DNA of 51,870 nucleotides from Rhodospirillaceae bacterium TMED23 (GCA_002168115.1 NHCC01000022.1:163664-215533); one strand, 5' to 3'; numbered from the stretch's first letter, positions 38,901 to 47,525 are shown. Made by a program: numbers and translations. Notes: generated by a model not told the origin, from the letters alone.

Positions 38901-39695
38901 ATGACTGAGCGAAATCCCTTAATTGTGATCCCCTCACAAGTAGATGAGAATGGTATTCCAAAAAAGCAGCTTCTTGATATTCAGGGAAAACCAATGATAG
39001 TTCAATCCTGGAATAGAGCTGTTGAGGCAGGCTGTGGGAACGTTATTGTAGACTGCGTTGATGATGAGATTGCTGAAGTGGTTGGAGAGGCAGGCGCTTA
39101 CACGTATCGCACCGATCCAGACCTGCATTTAAAAACCCACAATTATCGGACTGAATCCGGTGCAGATCGTGTTGCGGCGATGGTAAATAAATTTGATAGG
39201 TTTTATTGTCATGATATTATTATAAATTTACACGACGATTTACCAGCGATTGATCCAAAATATATTCGGGCATTATTATATCCTTTAGCGGATTATGAGG
39301 TGGCAATCGCAACCTTAGTTTGTCCGTTAAGTGTTGAGGACGAGAACAATGATAGTGTTGTTAAAGCCTCAGTAGAGTGGGAAGAGAATAGAAATGTTAG
39401 TTGGATAGCAGCGTCTAAAATTGGTAGAATAAAAAATCTCAGTAGAAATGTTAAAGAGTTGGGGGACGGCCCTTACTATTATCATATACCAATTTATGCT
39501 TACCAAAGACCACAACTTGATCACTTTGTTAGTCTTGAACCAACTGACAGTGAACTTAATGAGAGAATTGAGGGGAAAAGAGCGCTCGAGAATGGAATGC
39601 GTATGGACGTTGCGCTAATTGATCAGAAACCATTAGATGTTGATTGGGAGGAAGATGTAGAGCAAGCGCGCAAACTTCTAGATAAATCTCTCTAA
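38901..39695 (+). CDS. kdsB: KdsB-like CMP-Kdo cytidylyltransferase, divergent
   Basis: By fold and position this is CMP-Kdo synthetase, which activates Kdo for lipopolysaccharide. Family features remain: LLDIQGKPMIVQSW, DRVAAMV, HIPIYAYQRPQL, VDWEEDVEQA. However the catalytic loop, normally A-R-x-x-S-T-R-L-P-G-K, reads SQVDENGIPKK, which loses both arginines, and the usual Q-G-D-E-P is LHDDLP. This points to changed or lost activity, or a different nucleotide or sugar. ATG 38901 is chosen over 38886 because GAGG at 38892-38895 lies 5 bases upstream. Length 264 residues. The kdsB-pheA order with a divergent cytochrome c is typical of alphaproteobacteria. Confidence 0.7.
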   Translation: MTERNPLIVIPSQVDENGIPKKQLLDIQGKPMIVQSWNRAVEAGCGNVIVDCVDDEIAEVVGEAGAYTYRTDPDLHLKTHNYRTESGADRVAAMVNKFDRFYCHDIIINLHDDLPAIDPKYIRALLYPLADYEVAIATLVCPLSVEDENNDSVVKASVEWEENRNVSWIAASKIGRIKNLSRNVKELGDGPYYYHIPIYAYQRPQLDHFVSLEPTDSELNERIEGKRALENGMRMDVALIDQKPLDVDWEEDVEQARKLLDKSL

Positions 39696-39745
39696 TTTTA
39701 GGCTTCGAGATGGACTTTTAACAATACACCGTTTATACGGTAAAA

Positions 39746-40609
39746 ATGAACGCAAAAAATAGTCTTATCGCATTTCAGGGGGAGTTGGGCGCAAACGGAG
39801 ATCTTGCTTGTAGAGCCGTTGCTAACGGAATGGAAACCCTGCCTTGCCATTCCTTTGAAGACACCTTTGCTGCAGTTAGAAATGGAGAGGCTGCAAAGGC
39901 TTTGATACCCATCGAAAATACAGTAGCGGGTCGGGTAGCAGACATTCATCATTTACTCCCTAACTCTGGTTTATTCATTGTCGGAGAACATTTTCAGAGA
40001 GTTGAACATCATCTTTTAGCAATAAAGGGAACAACCGTAGATCAGTTGTCGCATGTGCACAGTCACGTTCACGCTCTTAATCAATGCAGAAATACAATTA
40101 ATACTTTAAAACTCGAGCCAGTTGTTCATGTCGATACAGCTGGTGCAGCAAAAGATATCGCTGAATCTGGAGATCCTTGCCATGCTGCAATAGCAAGTCA
40201 ACTGGCTGGGCAGATTTATGGATTAGACTCTATTAGATCTAACATAGAAGATGCTCAACACAATACTACGCGATTTTTGCTTATGGCGCCAGAGTTGCTC
40301 TCGTTTCATCCCGAAGACCCAAATCTAATAACGAGTTTTATCTTCAGGGTACGCAATGTTCCGGCAGCCTTATATAAGGCGTTAGGAGGTTTTGCATCTA
40401 ACGGCGTCAACATGTTAAAGCTAGAGAGTTATCTGTTTGGAGGTGGCTTTGTGGCTGCCCAATTTTATGTTGAAGTCGAGGGACATCCTGATAGTAAACG
40501 TTTGTCACTTGCGTTAGAGGAACTCTCATTTTTTACTCATGAGGTCCGAACACTTGGCGTATATCAGCGTAATTCTGCTCGCGATAGCCTTGGTGAGAAT
40601 GGTTCATAA
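39746..40609 (+). CDS. pheA: Prephenate dehydratase
   Basis: Converts prephenate to phenylpyruvate in phenylalanine synthesis. It is a stand-alone dehydratase, without chorismate mutase. It starts IAFQGELGANGDLAC, has ALIPIENTVAGRVADIHHLL, the catalytic NTTRFLLM and a C-terminal ACT domain (SFIFRVRNVPAALYKALGGF, then NMLKLESY) that would bind phenylalanine for feedback control. Length 287 residues, normal. There is no Shine-Dalgarno before ATG 39746; instead a small hairpin, ACCGT-TTAT-ACGGT (39728-39741), ends 4 bases before the start. Confidence 0.96.
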   Translation: MNAKNSLIAFQGELGANGDLACRAVANGMETLPCHSFEDTFAAVRNGEAAKALIPIENTVAGRVADIHHLLPNSGLFIVGEHFQRVEHHLLAIKGTTVDQLSHVHSHVHALNQCRNTINTLKLEPVVHVDTAGAAKDIAESGDPCHAAIASQLAGQIYGLDSIRSNIEDAQHNTTRFLLMAPELLSFHPEDPNLITSFIFRVRNVPAALYKALGGFASNGVNMLKLESYLFGGGFVAAQFYVEVEGHPDSKRLSLALEELSFFTHEVRTLGVYQRNSARDSLGENGS

Positions 40610-40619
40610 ATCAATAACT

Positions 40620-41087
40620 ATGTTACCAATAGAAAACAAAGCTAAATTTCGTGAGACTAATCATAGTATGGTTCTAGAGAGTCAATGTGATGAATTAGGA
40701 CACATGAATATTCAATACTATTTTGCCACGCTTAGTGACTCGATGTTTAATTTTATGTCTATTGTTGGGGTGCCCACATCAGAAATTTCTATTAGAAAAA
40801 CAAGTTTTGTTTTATTCAAACAAGACTCAGAATTCATTGAGGAATTAACCCAAGGTGTTCAATATCGCGTGGGTACTTCGCTGGAGCAGATTGGTGGAAA
40901 ATCTTTAATATTACAGCACCGTTTTTTAAATACAGAAAAAAACTCGATAAGTTTTAAAGCCCGATTTGTTTGCGTATTTCTGGATTTAGAAAAACGCAAA
41001 GGAGTTGCAATACCAGAGTGGTTAAAGACCTCGATAAAAGAGGAGTTTCCAATCTACATTGATAACAAAGAGTTTATGTTAATTTAA
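40620..41087 (+). CDS. Hotdog-fold acyl-CoA thioesterase-like protein
   Basis: A single hotdog domain of the 4HBT/YbgC type, which usually hydrolyses acyl-CoA thioesters. The segment ESQCDELGHMNIQYYFATLSDSMFNFM has the D-x-x-G-H-M-N-x-x-Y signature, followed by the VQYRVGTSLEQIGGKSLILQHRF strands. I choose ATG 40620 (155 residues). The ORF-track start at 40539 and ATG 40599 both overlap pheA and add a hydrophobic stretch that is probably not real. No clear ribosome-binding site was found for any start. The substrate is unknown. Confidence 0.75.
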   Translation: MLPIENKAKFRETNHSMVLESQCDELGHMNIQYYFATLSDSMFNFMSIVGVPTSEISIRKTSFVLFKQDSEFIEELTQGVQYRVGTSLEQIGGKSLILQHRFLNTEKNSISFKARFVCVFLDLEKRKGVAIPEWLKTSIKEEFPIYIDNKEFMLI

Positions 41088-41093
41088 TATATT

Positions 41094-42017
41094 TTAGAAT
41101 TTCTCCAACCATGTATCAATCAGCCACCTTGAAATTGAGAGTTTTGGAGGCGGGAGCATATTATCTGAGTTGCTCATTTCTAATACTTCTTGTCGGGAAA
41201 ACCATCTTGCTTCCTCTAATTCTCCATCATGACATATTATTTCGGTAGAGGTGGCTTGCGCTGTAAAGCCCAACATAATTGATGCTGGAAAAGGCCAGGG
41301 TTGAGAAGCCTGATATTTTACGTTTTCAACTCTTATATTGGTTTCTTCAAATACTTCACGGGATACGGCTTGTTCTAACGTTTCGCCTGGCTCAACAAAA
41401 CCAGCTATTGTTGAAAACCTTAAGCCTTGAAATTTTTTATTATGCCCCAAAAGGCACTTGTCGTCAGTTGGGTGTGTTACTAACATTATTACAGCTGGAT
41501 CGGTTCGCGGAAAAATTGATTTTGAACAAGTTTCACTGATGCATTTACGTTCGTGCCCGCCATTTATTGATTTAGTTTTACTTCCACACTGCCCACAAAA
41601 CTGATTATTTTGACCCCAATAAACAAGCGCTCTAGCATATGCTAAGTATCCTGCTTCCAAATAGTCTATGCTAGTTGCAAGTAATCTAAGGTCAGCAAAA
41701 ACTGATCTTTTTGGTAGCCCCATTGAATATGGATCTTCACAATTATTAATATCCGCGGCAAAATAAATATTATTTTGGACCAAGCCTAAGAAAACTATAT
41801 CTCGAGCTTCGTTGCATATGTTTTGTGCAGTGGCTCCAGAAAGTATAATAGGTGAAGGTGTTTCTTTATTATTTTCTTGGAACAAATTCTTATCTTGCCA
41901 AACGGGTATAACGCGTGTGTTTGTATTTTTTAAATTCGATGTTAACCACATTTTATCTTTTCTAAAATGGGGAGCCCGATCTAATATAATATTTTCATGA
42001 TAAAATCTAAATGACAT
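41094..42017 (-). CDS. nudC: NAD(+) diphosphatase / NADH pyrophosphatase, Nudix
   Basis: Nudix hydrolase that cleaves NAD(H) and, in other bacteria, removes NAD caps from RNA. A four-cysteine zinc site (FCGQCGSKT, CISETC) lies in the middle; the Nudix box is GFVEPGETLEQAVSREVFEETNI, with the NudC-type SQPWPFPASIMLGF just after. I prefer the start at ATG 42017 (MSFRFYHENIILDRAPHFRKD), which matches the family N-terminus, over 42131, which would overlap the ffs promoter. The length is then 307 residues. Confidence 0.9.
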   Translation of the reverse strand: MSFRFYHENIILDRAPHFRKDKMWLTSNLKNTNTRVIPVWQDKNLFQENNKETPSPIILSGATAQNICNEARDIVFLGLVQNNIYFAADINNCEDPYSMGLPKRSVFADLRLLATSIDYLEAGYLAYARALVYWGQNNQFCGQCGSKTKSINGGHERKCISETCSKSIFPRTDPAVIMLVTHPTDDKCLLGHNKKFQGLRFSTIAGFVEPGETLEQAVSREVFEETNIRVENVKYQASQPWPFPASIMLGFTAQATSTEIICHDGELEEARWFSRQEVLEMSNSDNMLPPPKLSISRWLIDTWLEKF

Positions 42018-42122
42018 CTTATTAAGTATGCATAGATCGTTAGCGTAATCAATCATTTGGAAAATAAAACCAATATTAATAGAATTATTAAAAAATAATT
42101 CATTTTTCGAAGACCTTAGTAC

Positions 42123-42153
42123 TTGCCACACTACCCCTATTATCTGTTATACT
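42123..42153 (+). promoter_or_regulatory. Promoter for the 4.5S RNA gene
   Basis: TTGCCA (42123-42128), a 19-base spacer, TATACT (42148-42153), then 6 bases to the first G of the RNA at 42160. The -10 is well placed for the RNA 5' end. The spacer is a little long. Confidence 0.5.
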
Positions 42154-42159
42154 TTGCAT

Positions 42160-42257
42160 GGGAGATCGACGGTGGACAAATTACTCGCCAACCCGGTCAG
42201 ATCTGGAAAGAAGCAGCCGTAACGAGATTTAATTTGGGTCGTTTGTTTGGTCTCCCA
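42160..42257 (+). ncRNA. ffs: Signal recognition particle 4.5S RNA
   Basis: A hairpin RNA of about 98 bases that, with Ffh, targets nascent membrane proteins. The conserved apical core CCGGTCAGATCTGGAAAGAA followed by GCAGCCGTAACG holds the GGTCAG Ffh-binding loop, the GGAA-type tetraloop and AGCAG. The ends pair (TGGGAGA with TCTCCCA), and T-rich DNA follows. It sits 31 bases before dnaX, the usual alphaproteobacterial order. The ends are set from pairing and could be off by a few bases. Confidence 0.93.
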
Positions 42258-42288
42258 TCTATTTTCTTGTAAGTATATTTGACTTGTA

Positions 42289-44031
42289 ATGACAAAATCT
42301 GAGATGGATCAAAATATAAAACTTGCCGGCTACAAAGTGCTTGCCCGTAAATATCGTCCAGTAAACTTTGCTTCACTCATTGGGCAAGAGCCTATGGTGA
42401 GAACTTTAAAAAATGCTTTCTATTCTGATAGAGTGGCACATGCTTTTATACTCACGGGTGTTCGTGGTGTGGGTAAGACTACTACGGCTAGAATTATTGC
42501 GCGGTCGCTTAATTGTGTGGGTAGTAACAAAGAAATTTCTAGCAAATTTGATCCTTGTGGGAACTGCGATTTTTGTAGAACAATCATAGAAGGTAGTTGC
42601 ATTGATGTAGTTGAGATGGATGCTGCTAGTAGAACAGGTGTAGATGATATAAGGGAACTAATTGAGAGTGTCCGTTACAAACCAGTATCCGCGAAGTATA
42701 AGGTGTATATTATTGATGAAGTGCATATGTTATCTCGAAACGCTTTCAATGCATTACTTAAAACTTTAGAAGAGCCTCCCTCGCACGTTAAATTTATATT
42801 CGCAACTACTGAAATTCGAAAAGTACCGGTTACGGTTTTATCTCGTTGCCAGAGATTTGACCTACGCCGAATAGAAACTGAAGTTTTAGCCCGTAATTTA
42901 AGACAAATTTCTGATCTTGAGGGGCTGAGAATAACTGATGAGGCTATTAATTTGATAGCTCGGGCTGCAGATGGTTCTGTAAGAGATGGTCAAAGCTTGC
43001 TTGATCAAGTTGTATCATTAGGACTTGAGCATGGAAATGAGGTAGTAGAAGAAGATATTCGAGACATATTAGGCCTAGCCGATAGAAAGCGAATATTTGA
43101 GTTATTTGAGCAAGTAATGAAGGGTCAAATTTCTTCTGCTCTAAAAATTTTAGCTGATGAGTATAAGAACGGTACCGAACCAAATATACTAGTTAAAGAT
43201 TTGCTTGAAATTGTGCATTGGTTTACCAAAGTTAAAGTATGCCCCGAGCTTCTTAATAACTCTGAGGTCTCTGAAATAGATTTAGCTCAAGGTAGAATTT
43301 TTTCAACAGAACTATCAATGGCAACTCTAACCAGAGCATGGCAATTATTATTAAAAGGGCTCAATGAAGTCGTGCTAGCTCCCTCACCAATTAATGCGAC
43401 GGAAATGCTTTTGATTCGATTAGCTTACTTGTCTAGTTTACCTACCCCAGCTGATTTAGTAAAAAAATTGAATGATAATGAGGAGCTTTTAGAAACGGTT
43501 ACTAAGCCAAATTTTTCAGATGCGATGGCTACTACAACCAATGATAGTTCATCAAACGAATCACTAAAATTATTAAAGTTTTCGCAACAGAAATTAGATC
43601 CCCAAGTCGAGAATTCTTATGATCCCCATAAGAGTGGCCTTGCAGATCCCAATACTTTTGAAGATGTTCTTAAACTTGCCAACGCTAAAAATGAACGAAT
43701 ACTTTTTTCTAATTTAATTACCAACGTTCATTTGGTTCGATTTGAGCCTGGCAACATAGTATTCCATCCAGGGGAAAATGCACCACCGGAATTAAGTCAG
43801 GATTTAGCTAATTTTTTGAATAATGAGACTGGTCGTCGCTGGATTGTAACATTATCTATGGATGAGGTGGGTGAGCCAACATATCAGCAGAGCCAATTAA
43901 CTGAGAGATCTCTGCAAATTGAAGAGGCTGCTAAGAGGCCATTTATAAAATCAGTGCTTGAGCTTTTCCCGGGAGCAAAAATATCTGCAGTTAAACAAAC
44001 AAATAAGGATAGTAAAAGTGCTAGCTCTTAG
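42289..44031 (+). CDS. dnaX: DNA polymerase III subunit gamma/tau
   Basis: Clamp-loader ATPase of the replicative polymerase. Domain I has YRPVNFASLIGQE and the Walker A GVRGVGKTTTARI; a zinc module CGNCDFCRTIIEGSC follows, then the Walker B VYIIDEVHML and sensor 1 TTEIRKVPVTVLSRCQRF. Domain III ends near residue 390 (LIRLAYLSSLPTPADLVKKL); the rest is a tau-type C-terminal part. Length 580 residues. Just after domain III is a slippery run A-AAA-AAA in phase, with a -1 frame stop two codons later. No Shine-Dalgarno before ATG 42289; a second ATG five codons on is possible. Confidence 0.96.
   Translation: MTKSEMDQNIKLAGYKVLARKYRPVNFASLIGQEPMVRTLKNAFYSDRVAHAFILTGVRGVGKTTTARIIARSLNCVGSNKEISSKFDPCGNCDFCRTIIEGSCIDVVEMDAASRTGVDDIRELIESVRYKPVSAKYKVYIIDEVHMLSRNAFNALLKTLEEPPSHVKFIFATTEIRKVPVTVLSRCQRFDLRRIETEVLARNLRQISDLEGLRITDEAINLIARAADGSVRDGQSLLDQVVSLGLEHGNEVVEEDIRDILGLADRKRIFELFEQVMKGQISSALKILADEYKNGTEPNILVKDLLEIVHWFTKVKVCPELLNNSEVSEIDLAQGRIFSTELSMATLTRAWQLLLKGLNEVVLAPSPINATEMLLIRLAYLSSLPTPADLVKKLNDNEELLETVTKPNFSDAMATTTNDSSSNESLKLLKFSQQKLDPQVENSYDPHKSGLADPNTFEDVLKLANAKNERILFSNLITNVHLVRFEPGNIVFHPGENAPPELSQDLANFLNNETGRRWIVTLSMDEVGEPTYQQSQLTERSLQIEEAAKRPFIKSVLELFPGAKISAVKQTNKDSKSASS
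43461..43475 (+). other. Candidate -1 frameshift site in dnaX
   Basis: Seven A's at 43461-43467 are phased as gtA AAA AAA ttg, a classic X-XXY-YYZ slippery heptamer. After a -1 slip the next codons are ATT GAA TGA, giving a product of 395 residues that ends just after domain III, as E. coli gamma does. No good upstream Shine-Dalgarno-like stimulator is seen, and only a weak downstream stem (GGTT-ACTA-AGCC). Polymerase slippage on the A run could do the same. Confidence 0.4.
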
Positions 44032-44033
44032 GC

Positions 44034-44051
44034 TTAATATATATATATTAA
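44034..44051 (+). repeat. 18-base AT palindrome after dnaX
   Basis: TTAATATATATATATTAA is a perfect palindrome 3 bases past the dnaX stop and 38 bases before ybaB. It is mainly a TA dinucleotide run. It might melt or fold, but no function can be assigned. Confidence 0.4.
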
Positions 44052-44088
44052 CGGTAAATAGAATAAAAGTTAAGGAGAATTAGAGGTA

Positions 44089-44412
44089 ATGAAAAATATC
44101 GGTCAAATGATGAAACAGGCTCAGGAAATGCAGAGCAAGATGACTGATATACAGGATAAACTCTCTGATTTGGAGATTGAAGGTTCATCGGGAGCGGGTT
44201 TGATAAAAGTTATATTATCTGGCAAAAATGATGTTAGAAAAATAAAAATAGATACTTCTTTGATAAATCCGAAAGAACCTGATGTCTTAGAAGATTTGCT
44301 TATAGCAGCTTTTAATGACGCAAAATCAAAAGTAGAGAATGAAGTTAATAGCAGAATGTCAGAGGTTACTGGAGGTTTGCAATTGCCTCCAGGTTTTAAA
44401 TTACCTTTTTAA
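44089..44412 (+). CDS. ybaB: YbaB/EbfC family nucleoid-associated protein
   Basis: Small dimeric DNA-binding protein of the YbaB/EbfC family, with an N-terminal helix (MKQAQEMQSKMTDIQDKLSDL), a central strand region (SGAGLIKVILSGKNDVRKIKID) and the C-terminal TGGLQLPPGFKLPF tail typical of the family. Length 107 residues. It lies between dnaX and recR as in most bacteria. A strong AAGGAG lies upstream (AAGGAGAATTAGAGGTAATG). Confidence 0.95.
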   Translation: MKNIGQMMKQAQEMQSKMTDIQDKLSDLEIEGSSGAGLIKVILSGKNDVRKIKIDTSLINPKEPDVLEDLLIAAFNDAKSKVENEVNSRMSEVTGGLQLPPGFKLPF

Positions 44413-44471
44413 AAATATTATTTTGATTTTAATCATGTGAGCAGTCCGTAATATGAGAATCACTTCATTTA

Positions 44472-45071
44472 ATGATTTCTAAAAACTTAGAATTGTTTAT
44501 TCAGATGTTATCTAAACTTCCTGGCTTTGGTCCGAGGTCAGCTAGGCGGGCTGCATTGCACTTAATTAAAAATAAAGAAACGCTATTTATCCCACTCATT
44601 AATGCTATGGAAAAAACCGCTGGTTCTATTACAATTTGTTCCTCTTGTGGCAATTACGATACGTCTCATATTTGTTCAATTTGTTCGGATAGTGAGCGTG
44701 AACAATCAATTATCTGCGTTGTTGAAGAAGTAGCTGACTTATGGGCTCTTGAGAGAACTTCAATTTTTAAGGGTAATTATCATGTATTGGGCGGCGTATT
44801 GTCTCCTTTAGATGGGATTGGACCAGACGACTTGCGAATTGATGGTTTAATATCACGGGTGAGAACAGCAAATGTTGAAGAGTTAATTCTTGCGACTAGC
44901 GCTACAGTAGATGGCAAAACGACGTCGCATTATATTGCTGACAGACTCCAAAATGAGGATATAAAAATTAGTTTATTGGCTCATGGAATTCCGGTTGGAG
45001 GAGAGCTTGATTATCTAGATGATGGAACAATAGGTGCTGCTTTAAAAGATCGTAGAAAAATAGATATGTGA
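44472..45071 (+). CDS. recR: Recombination protein RecR
   Basis: Part of the RecFOR pathway that loads RecA onto gapped DNA. It has the N-terminal helix-hairpin-helix LSKLPGFGPRSARRAALHL, the C4 zinc motif ICSSCGNYDTSHICSICSD, and the Toprim domain with ICVVEEVADLWALERT and the family motif YHVLGGVLSPLDGIGPDDL. Length 199 residues, normal. Convergent with xerC, with a 44-base gap between stops. Confidence 0.97.
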   Translation: MISKNLELFIQMLSKLPGFGPRSARRAALHLIKNKETLFIPLINAMEKTAGSITICSSCGNYDTSHICSICSDSEREQSIICVVEEVADLWALERTSIFKGNYHVLGGVLSPLDGIGPDDLRIDGLISRVRTANVEELILATSATVDGKTTSHYIADRLQNEDIKISLLAHGIPVGGELDYLDDGTIGAALKDRRKIDM

Positions 45072-45115
45072 AAAATGCAATATTTGTCTAAATGAGATAT
45101 TAGTAATTTTTTATA

Positions 45116-46081
45116 CTATTTCTTTAGGGCTCGGGGATGAGAGGCTTTGTAAACCTCCATCATTCTTTCCTGATTCACCGCAGTATAACGTTGCGTAGTA
45201 GATAATGATTCGTGCCCCAATAATTCTTGGATCGTACGCAGGTCGCCCCCGCCCGCCAGTAAATGAGTTGCAAAACTATGCCGCAGTGCATGAGGTGTAG
45301 CGGTTTTGGGTAAATTCAAAATTAGCCGCAGTTTTCTAACTTGTCGTTGCACAACTCCTGCATTTAATCGTTTACCATGCGCTCCAATAAATAGAGCTCG
45401 TTGGTTTTTTAAGGTAATAGGGCAGAGATTACGATAAATTTTTATTTTTTGAGATATTATTGGCAGAAGAGGGATAATCCTTTGTTTGTTATTCTTACCG
45501 TTAATTAAAATTATATTTTCTTCTGGCAAATCTAGTATATTTAAATTTAGCGCCTCACTTATTCTTAGACCGCAACCGTATAATAGCGTAAGAATTGCCA
45601 TGTCACGAGCTGCAATCCATTTAGTTTTATGCAATCTACCTATAATGTCGATTGCTTCTTTTGCCTCTTCGGGAGCAAGAGGTTTGGGCAAGTTAATGGG
45701 TAGTTTAGGCGTTCTGATTAATTTTATTGCAGAATTGTGGACGATATTTTTGCGATCCAAATAGGCAAAAAAACCCCTTAGCGTTGATGCTAGTCTCGCT
45801 AGTGAAGCGCGCGAAATTCCATCATTATTACGTTTAGCTAGATACCCTCTAAAGTCTCTGGTGGTTATATCACTTAGGTCAACAACATTTGGCGCAAAAC
45901 CAATATGTTGAGACAAGTACAAAAAAAAATTTGATAAGTCACGACTGTATGCGTCGACTGTGTGGGAAGAATATTTTTTTTCGACAGTAAACCATTTTTG
46001 CCACTCTTGAATAATTTGGGATAATTGAGGCCCGGTGACAAATACTATATCTTTTTTCTTTTTTCTTTTTTCTTTAACCAT
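45116..46081 (-). CDS. xerC: Tyrosine recombinase XerC
   Basis: Site-specific recombinase that resolves chromosome dimers at dif together with XerD. It has an N-terminal SAM-like domain (WQKWFTVEKKYSSHTVDAYSRDLSNF) and a catalytic domain with the first arginine in LYGCGLRISEALNL, HALRHSFATHLLAGGGDLRTIQ, the LGHESLSTTQRYT histidine and the nucleophile tyrosine. Length 321 residues. The lysine-rich N-terminus (MVKEKRKKKKD) overlaps the end of the DUF484 gene by 37 bases; a start about 20 residues later is possible. The DUF484-xerC order supports XerC over XerD. Confidence 0.9.
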   Translation of the reverse strand: MVKEKRKKKKDIVFVTGPQLSQIIQEWQKWFTVEKKYSSHTVDAYSRDLSNFFLYLSQHIGFAPNVVDLSDITTRDFRGYLAKRNNDGISRASLARLASTLRGFFAYLDRKNIVHNSAIKLIRTPKLPINLPKPLAPEEAKEAIDIIGRLHKTKWIAARDMAILTLLYGCGLRISEALNLNILDLPEENIILINGKNNKQRIIPLLPIISQKIKIYRNLCPITLKNQRALFIGAHGKRLNAGVVQRQVRKLRLILNLPKTATPHALRHSFATHLLAGGGDLRTIQELLGHESLSTTQRYTAVNQERMMEVYKASHPRALKK

Positions 46082-46788
46082 CTATCTAGTATTAACTCGA
46101 GCGCACGCGTTGCAAAGTTTAACAGCTCGGTTCCTTGTTCTTCGTGAAACGCGCCAGCTGTCCGAGAACCTAAAGCCAAGAAACCAGTATAAATTTTCTT
46201 ACTAAATTGTAAACGACCATAAGCCGTTGATTTTATCGTGTTCGATAGTTCACCAAATACTTGTTCATCCCTCTTGGAGTTTTCAATTAATTTGGTTTTA
46301 GTACTTGTATCGCCTATAATGTGATTTACGTAACCTTGAGTTATCCATTTGATGCTTGTTCCATCTAATAATTCTAAATTTTTATTCTTTTCTATGCATA
46401 ACGAAACCGCATCTAAATCTAAAATTATTGGAAGTTCATCGGAAATCATATTTACAAAACTCTCTAAACTTTTAGCTTCAAGCATTGCAATTACTGCCGC
46501 ATGAGTCCTAGTTTGAATCATCATATTAGAACGGGTAGTGGAAATAAGAAGGTCTGTTGCATTTTTTAGGTTTGTTGACTTGGTTCTGATTCGGTCTAGC
46601 ATTAAAGTCTGCATATCTACGATATTACCGCCTTCAATTTCTTGCCATCGAGGTGGTGTTTTTAAAACTTCCAAAAGCTCTGGATTTTCAATTAAAAACT
46701 CTGGATTTTTTTGAAGATATTCAAGAACGCTCGATGCTTCTGGAAGTTTAACTAATTCATTTTTTTTCATAGGTTTAGCTTTTCTCAT
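46045..46788 (-). CDS. DUF484 family GAF-like protein
   Basis: A 247-residue protein of the DUF484 family, often encoded next to xerC. It has the N-terminal VLEYLQKNPEFLIENPELLEVL, a coiled-coil-like helix (MQTLMLDRIRTKSTNLKNATDLL) and a GAF-like domain ending FLALGSRTAGAFHEEQGTELLNF. Its function is not established; a regulatory or Xer-related role is inferred only from neighbourhood. The C-terminus is highly basic (LKKKEKRKKI) and overlaps xerC by 37 bases. Confidence 0.85.
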   Translation of the reverse strand: MRKAKPMKKNELVKLPEASSVLEYLQKNPEFLIENPELLEVLKTPPRWQEIEGGNIVDMQTLMLDRIRTKSTNLKNATDLLISTTRSNMMIQTRTHAAVIAMLEAKSLESFVNMISDELPIILDLDAVSLCIEKNKNLELLDGTSIKWITQGYVNHIIGDTSTKTKLIENSKRDEQVFGELSNTIKSTAYGRLQFSKKIYTGFLALGSRTAGAFHEEQGTELLNFATRALELILDRWLKKKEKRKKI

Positions 46789-46801
46789 TGGCTATATTAA
46801 G

Positions 46802-47458
46802 TCAAAGAATACTTTGGCCACTTTTTTTCCAATCTTTTAAGAATGCATCCAAGCCTTTATCCGTCAATGGATGATTGTAAAGCTGTCTGAGTGTTTGGCC
46901 TGGAATAGTTACAATATCGGCCCCCAATCTGCCCGCCTCAGTTACATGTTTTGATGACCTGACGGAAGCCACTAGCACCTCTGTTTTTATCATAGGGTAG
47001 TTGGAATATATTTCACAAATATCTGAAATTAGGTCCATGCCATCTAATGATATATCATCTAATCTTCCAACAAAAGGGGAAATAAAGGTTGCTCCAGCTT
47101 TGGCGGCAAGAATTGCCTGCGATGATGAAAAACATAAGGTTACGTTTACCATTATTTTTTTATCTGTGAGGATTTTGCATGCTTTTAATCCATCAAATGT
47201 AAGGGGAACCTTGACAGCAACATTTGCGCCGAGGCTCGATAGCTTTTCTCCCTCTCTAATCATTGTTTCATAGTCAGTCGCTGTTACTTCAGCACTTACT
47301 GGCCCAGAAACTATCGAACAAATTTCCTCAATTACTGTAAGGAAATTGCGGCCTGTGTTAGTTATTAACGAAGGATTTGTGGTCACCCCGTCAATCATCC
47401 CAGTATCCGAAAGATTTTGAATTTCTTCAACATCCGCGCTATCAATAAAGAATTTCAT
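46802..47458 (-). CDS. tal: Transaldolase / fructose-6-phosphate aldolase (TalC-type)
   Basis: A short single-barrel transaldolase of 218 residues, the TalC/MipB type rather than the 316-residue E. coli TalB type. Motifs are [22 protein letters not shown], the Schiff-base lysine in VAVKVPLT (about residue 85), [26 protein letters not shown], and the C-terminal [14 protein letters not shown]. Most alphaproteobacterial members transfer dihydroxyacetone (transaldolase) in the pentose phosphate pathway; fructose-6-phosphate aldolase is the alternative. It heads the tal-DUF484-xerC operon and is divergent from priA across 67 bases. Confidence 0.92.
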   Translation of the reverse strand: MKFFIDSADVEEIQNLSDTGMIDGVTTNPSLITNTGRNFLTVIEEICSIVSGPVSAEVTATDYETMIREGEKLSSLGANVAVKVPLTFDGLKACKILTDKKIMVNVTLCFSSSQAILAAKAGATFISPFVGRLDDISLDGMDLISDICEIYSNYPMIKTEVLVASVRSSKHVTEAGRLGADIVTIPGQTLRQLYNHPLTDKGLDAFLKDWKKSGQSIL

Positions 47459-47525
47459 GACTCTTTTACTACCTCTCTAATTTTACTATTTTGTTCTCTT
47501 GTGATTTCCAGTTAGAGTGTAGCCT

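Noticed and set aside
40440-40520. Missing ESRP motif in the ACT domain of prephenate dehydratase
   Set aside because: The KLESY form seen here is common in alphaproteobacterial PheA, so it is not unusual.
42018-42131. N-terminal 38 residues of the nudC ORF
   Set aside because: They are not family-like and would overlap the -35 region of the 4.5S RNA gene; MSFRFY at 42017 fits the NudC start.
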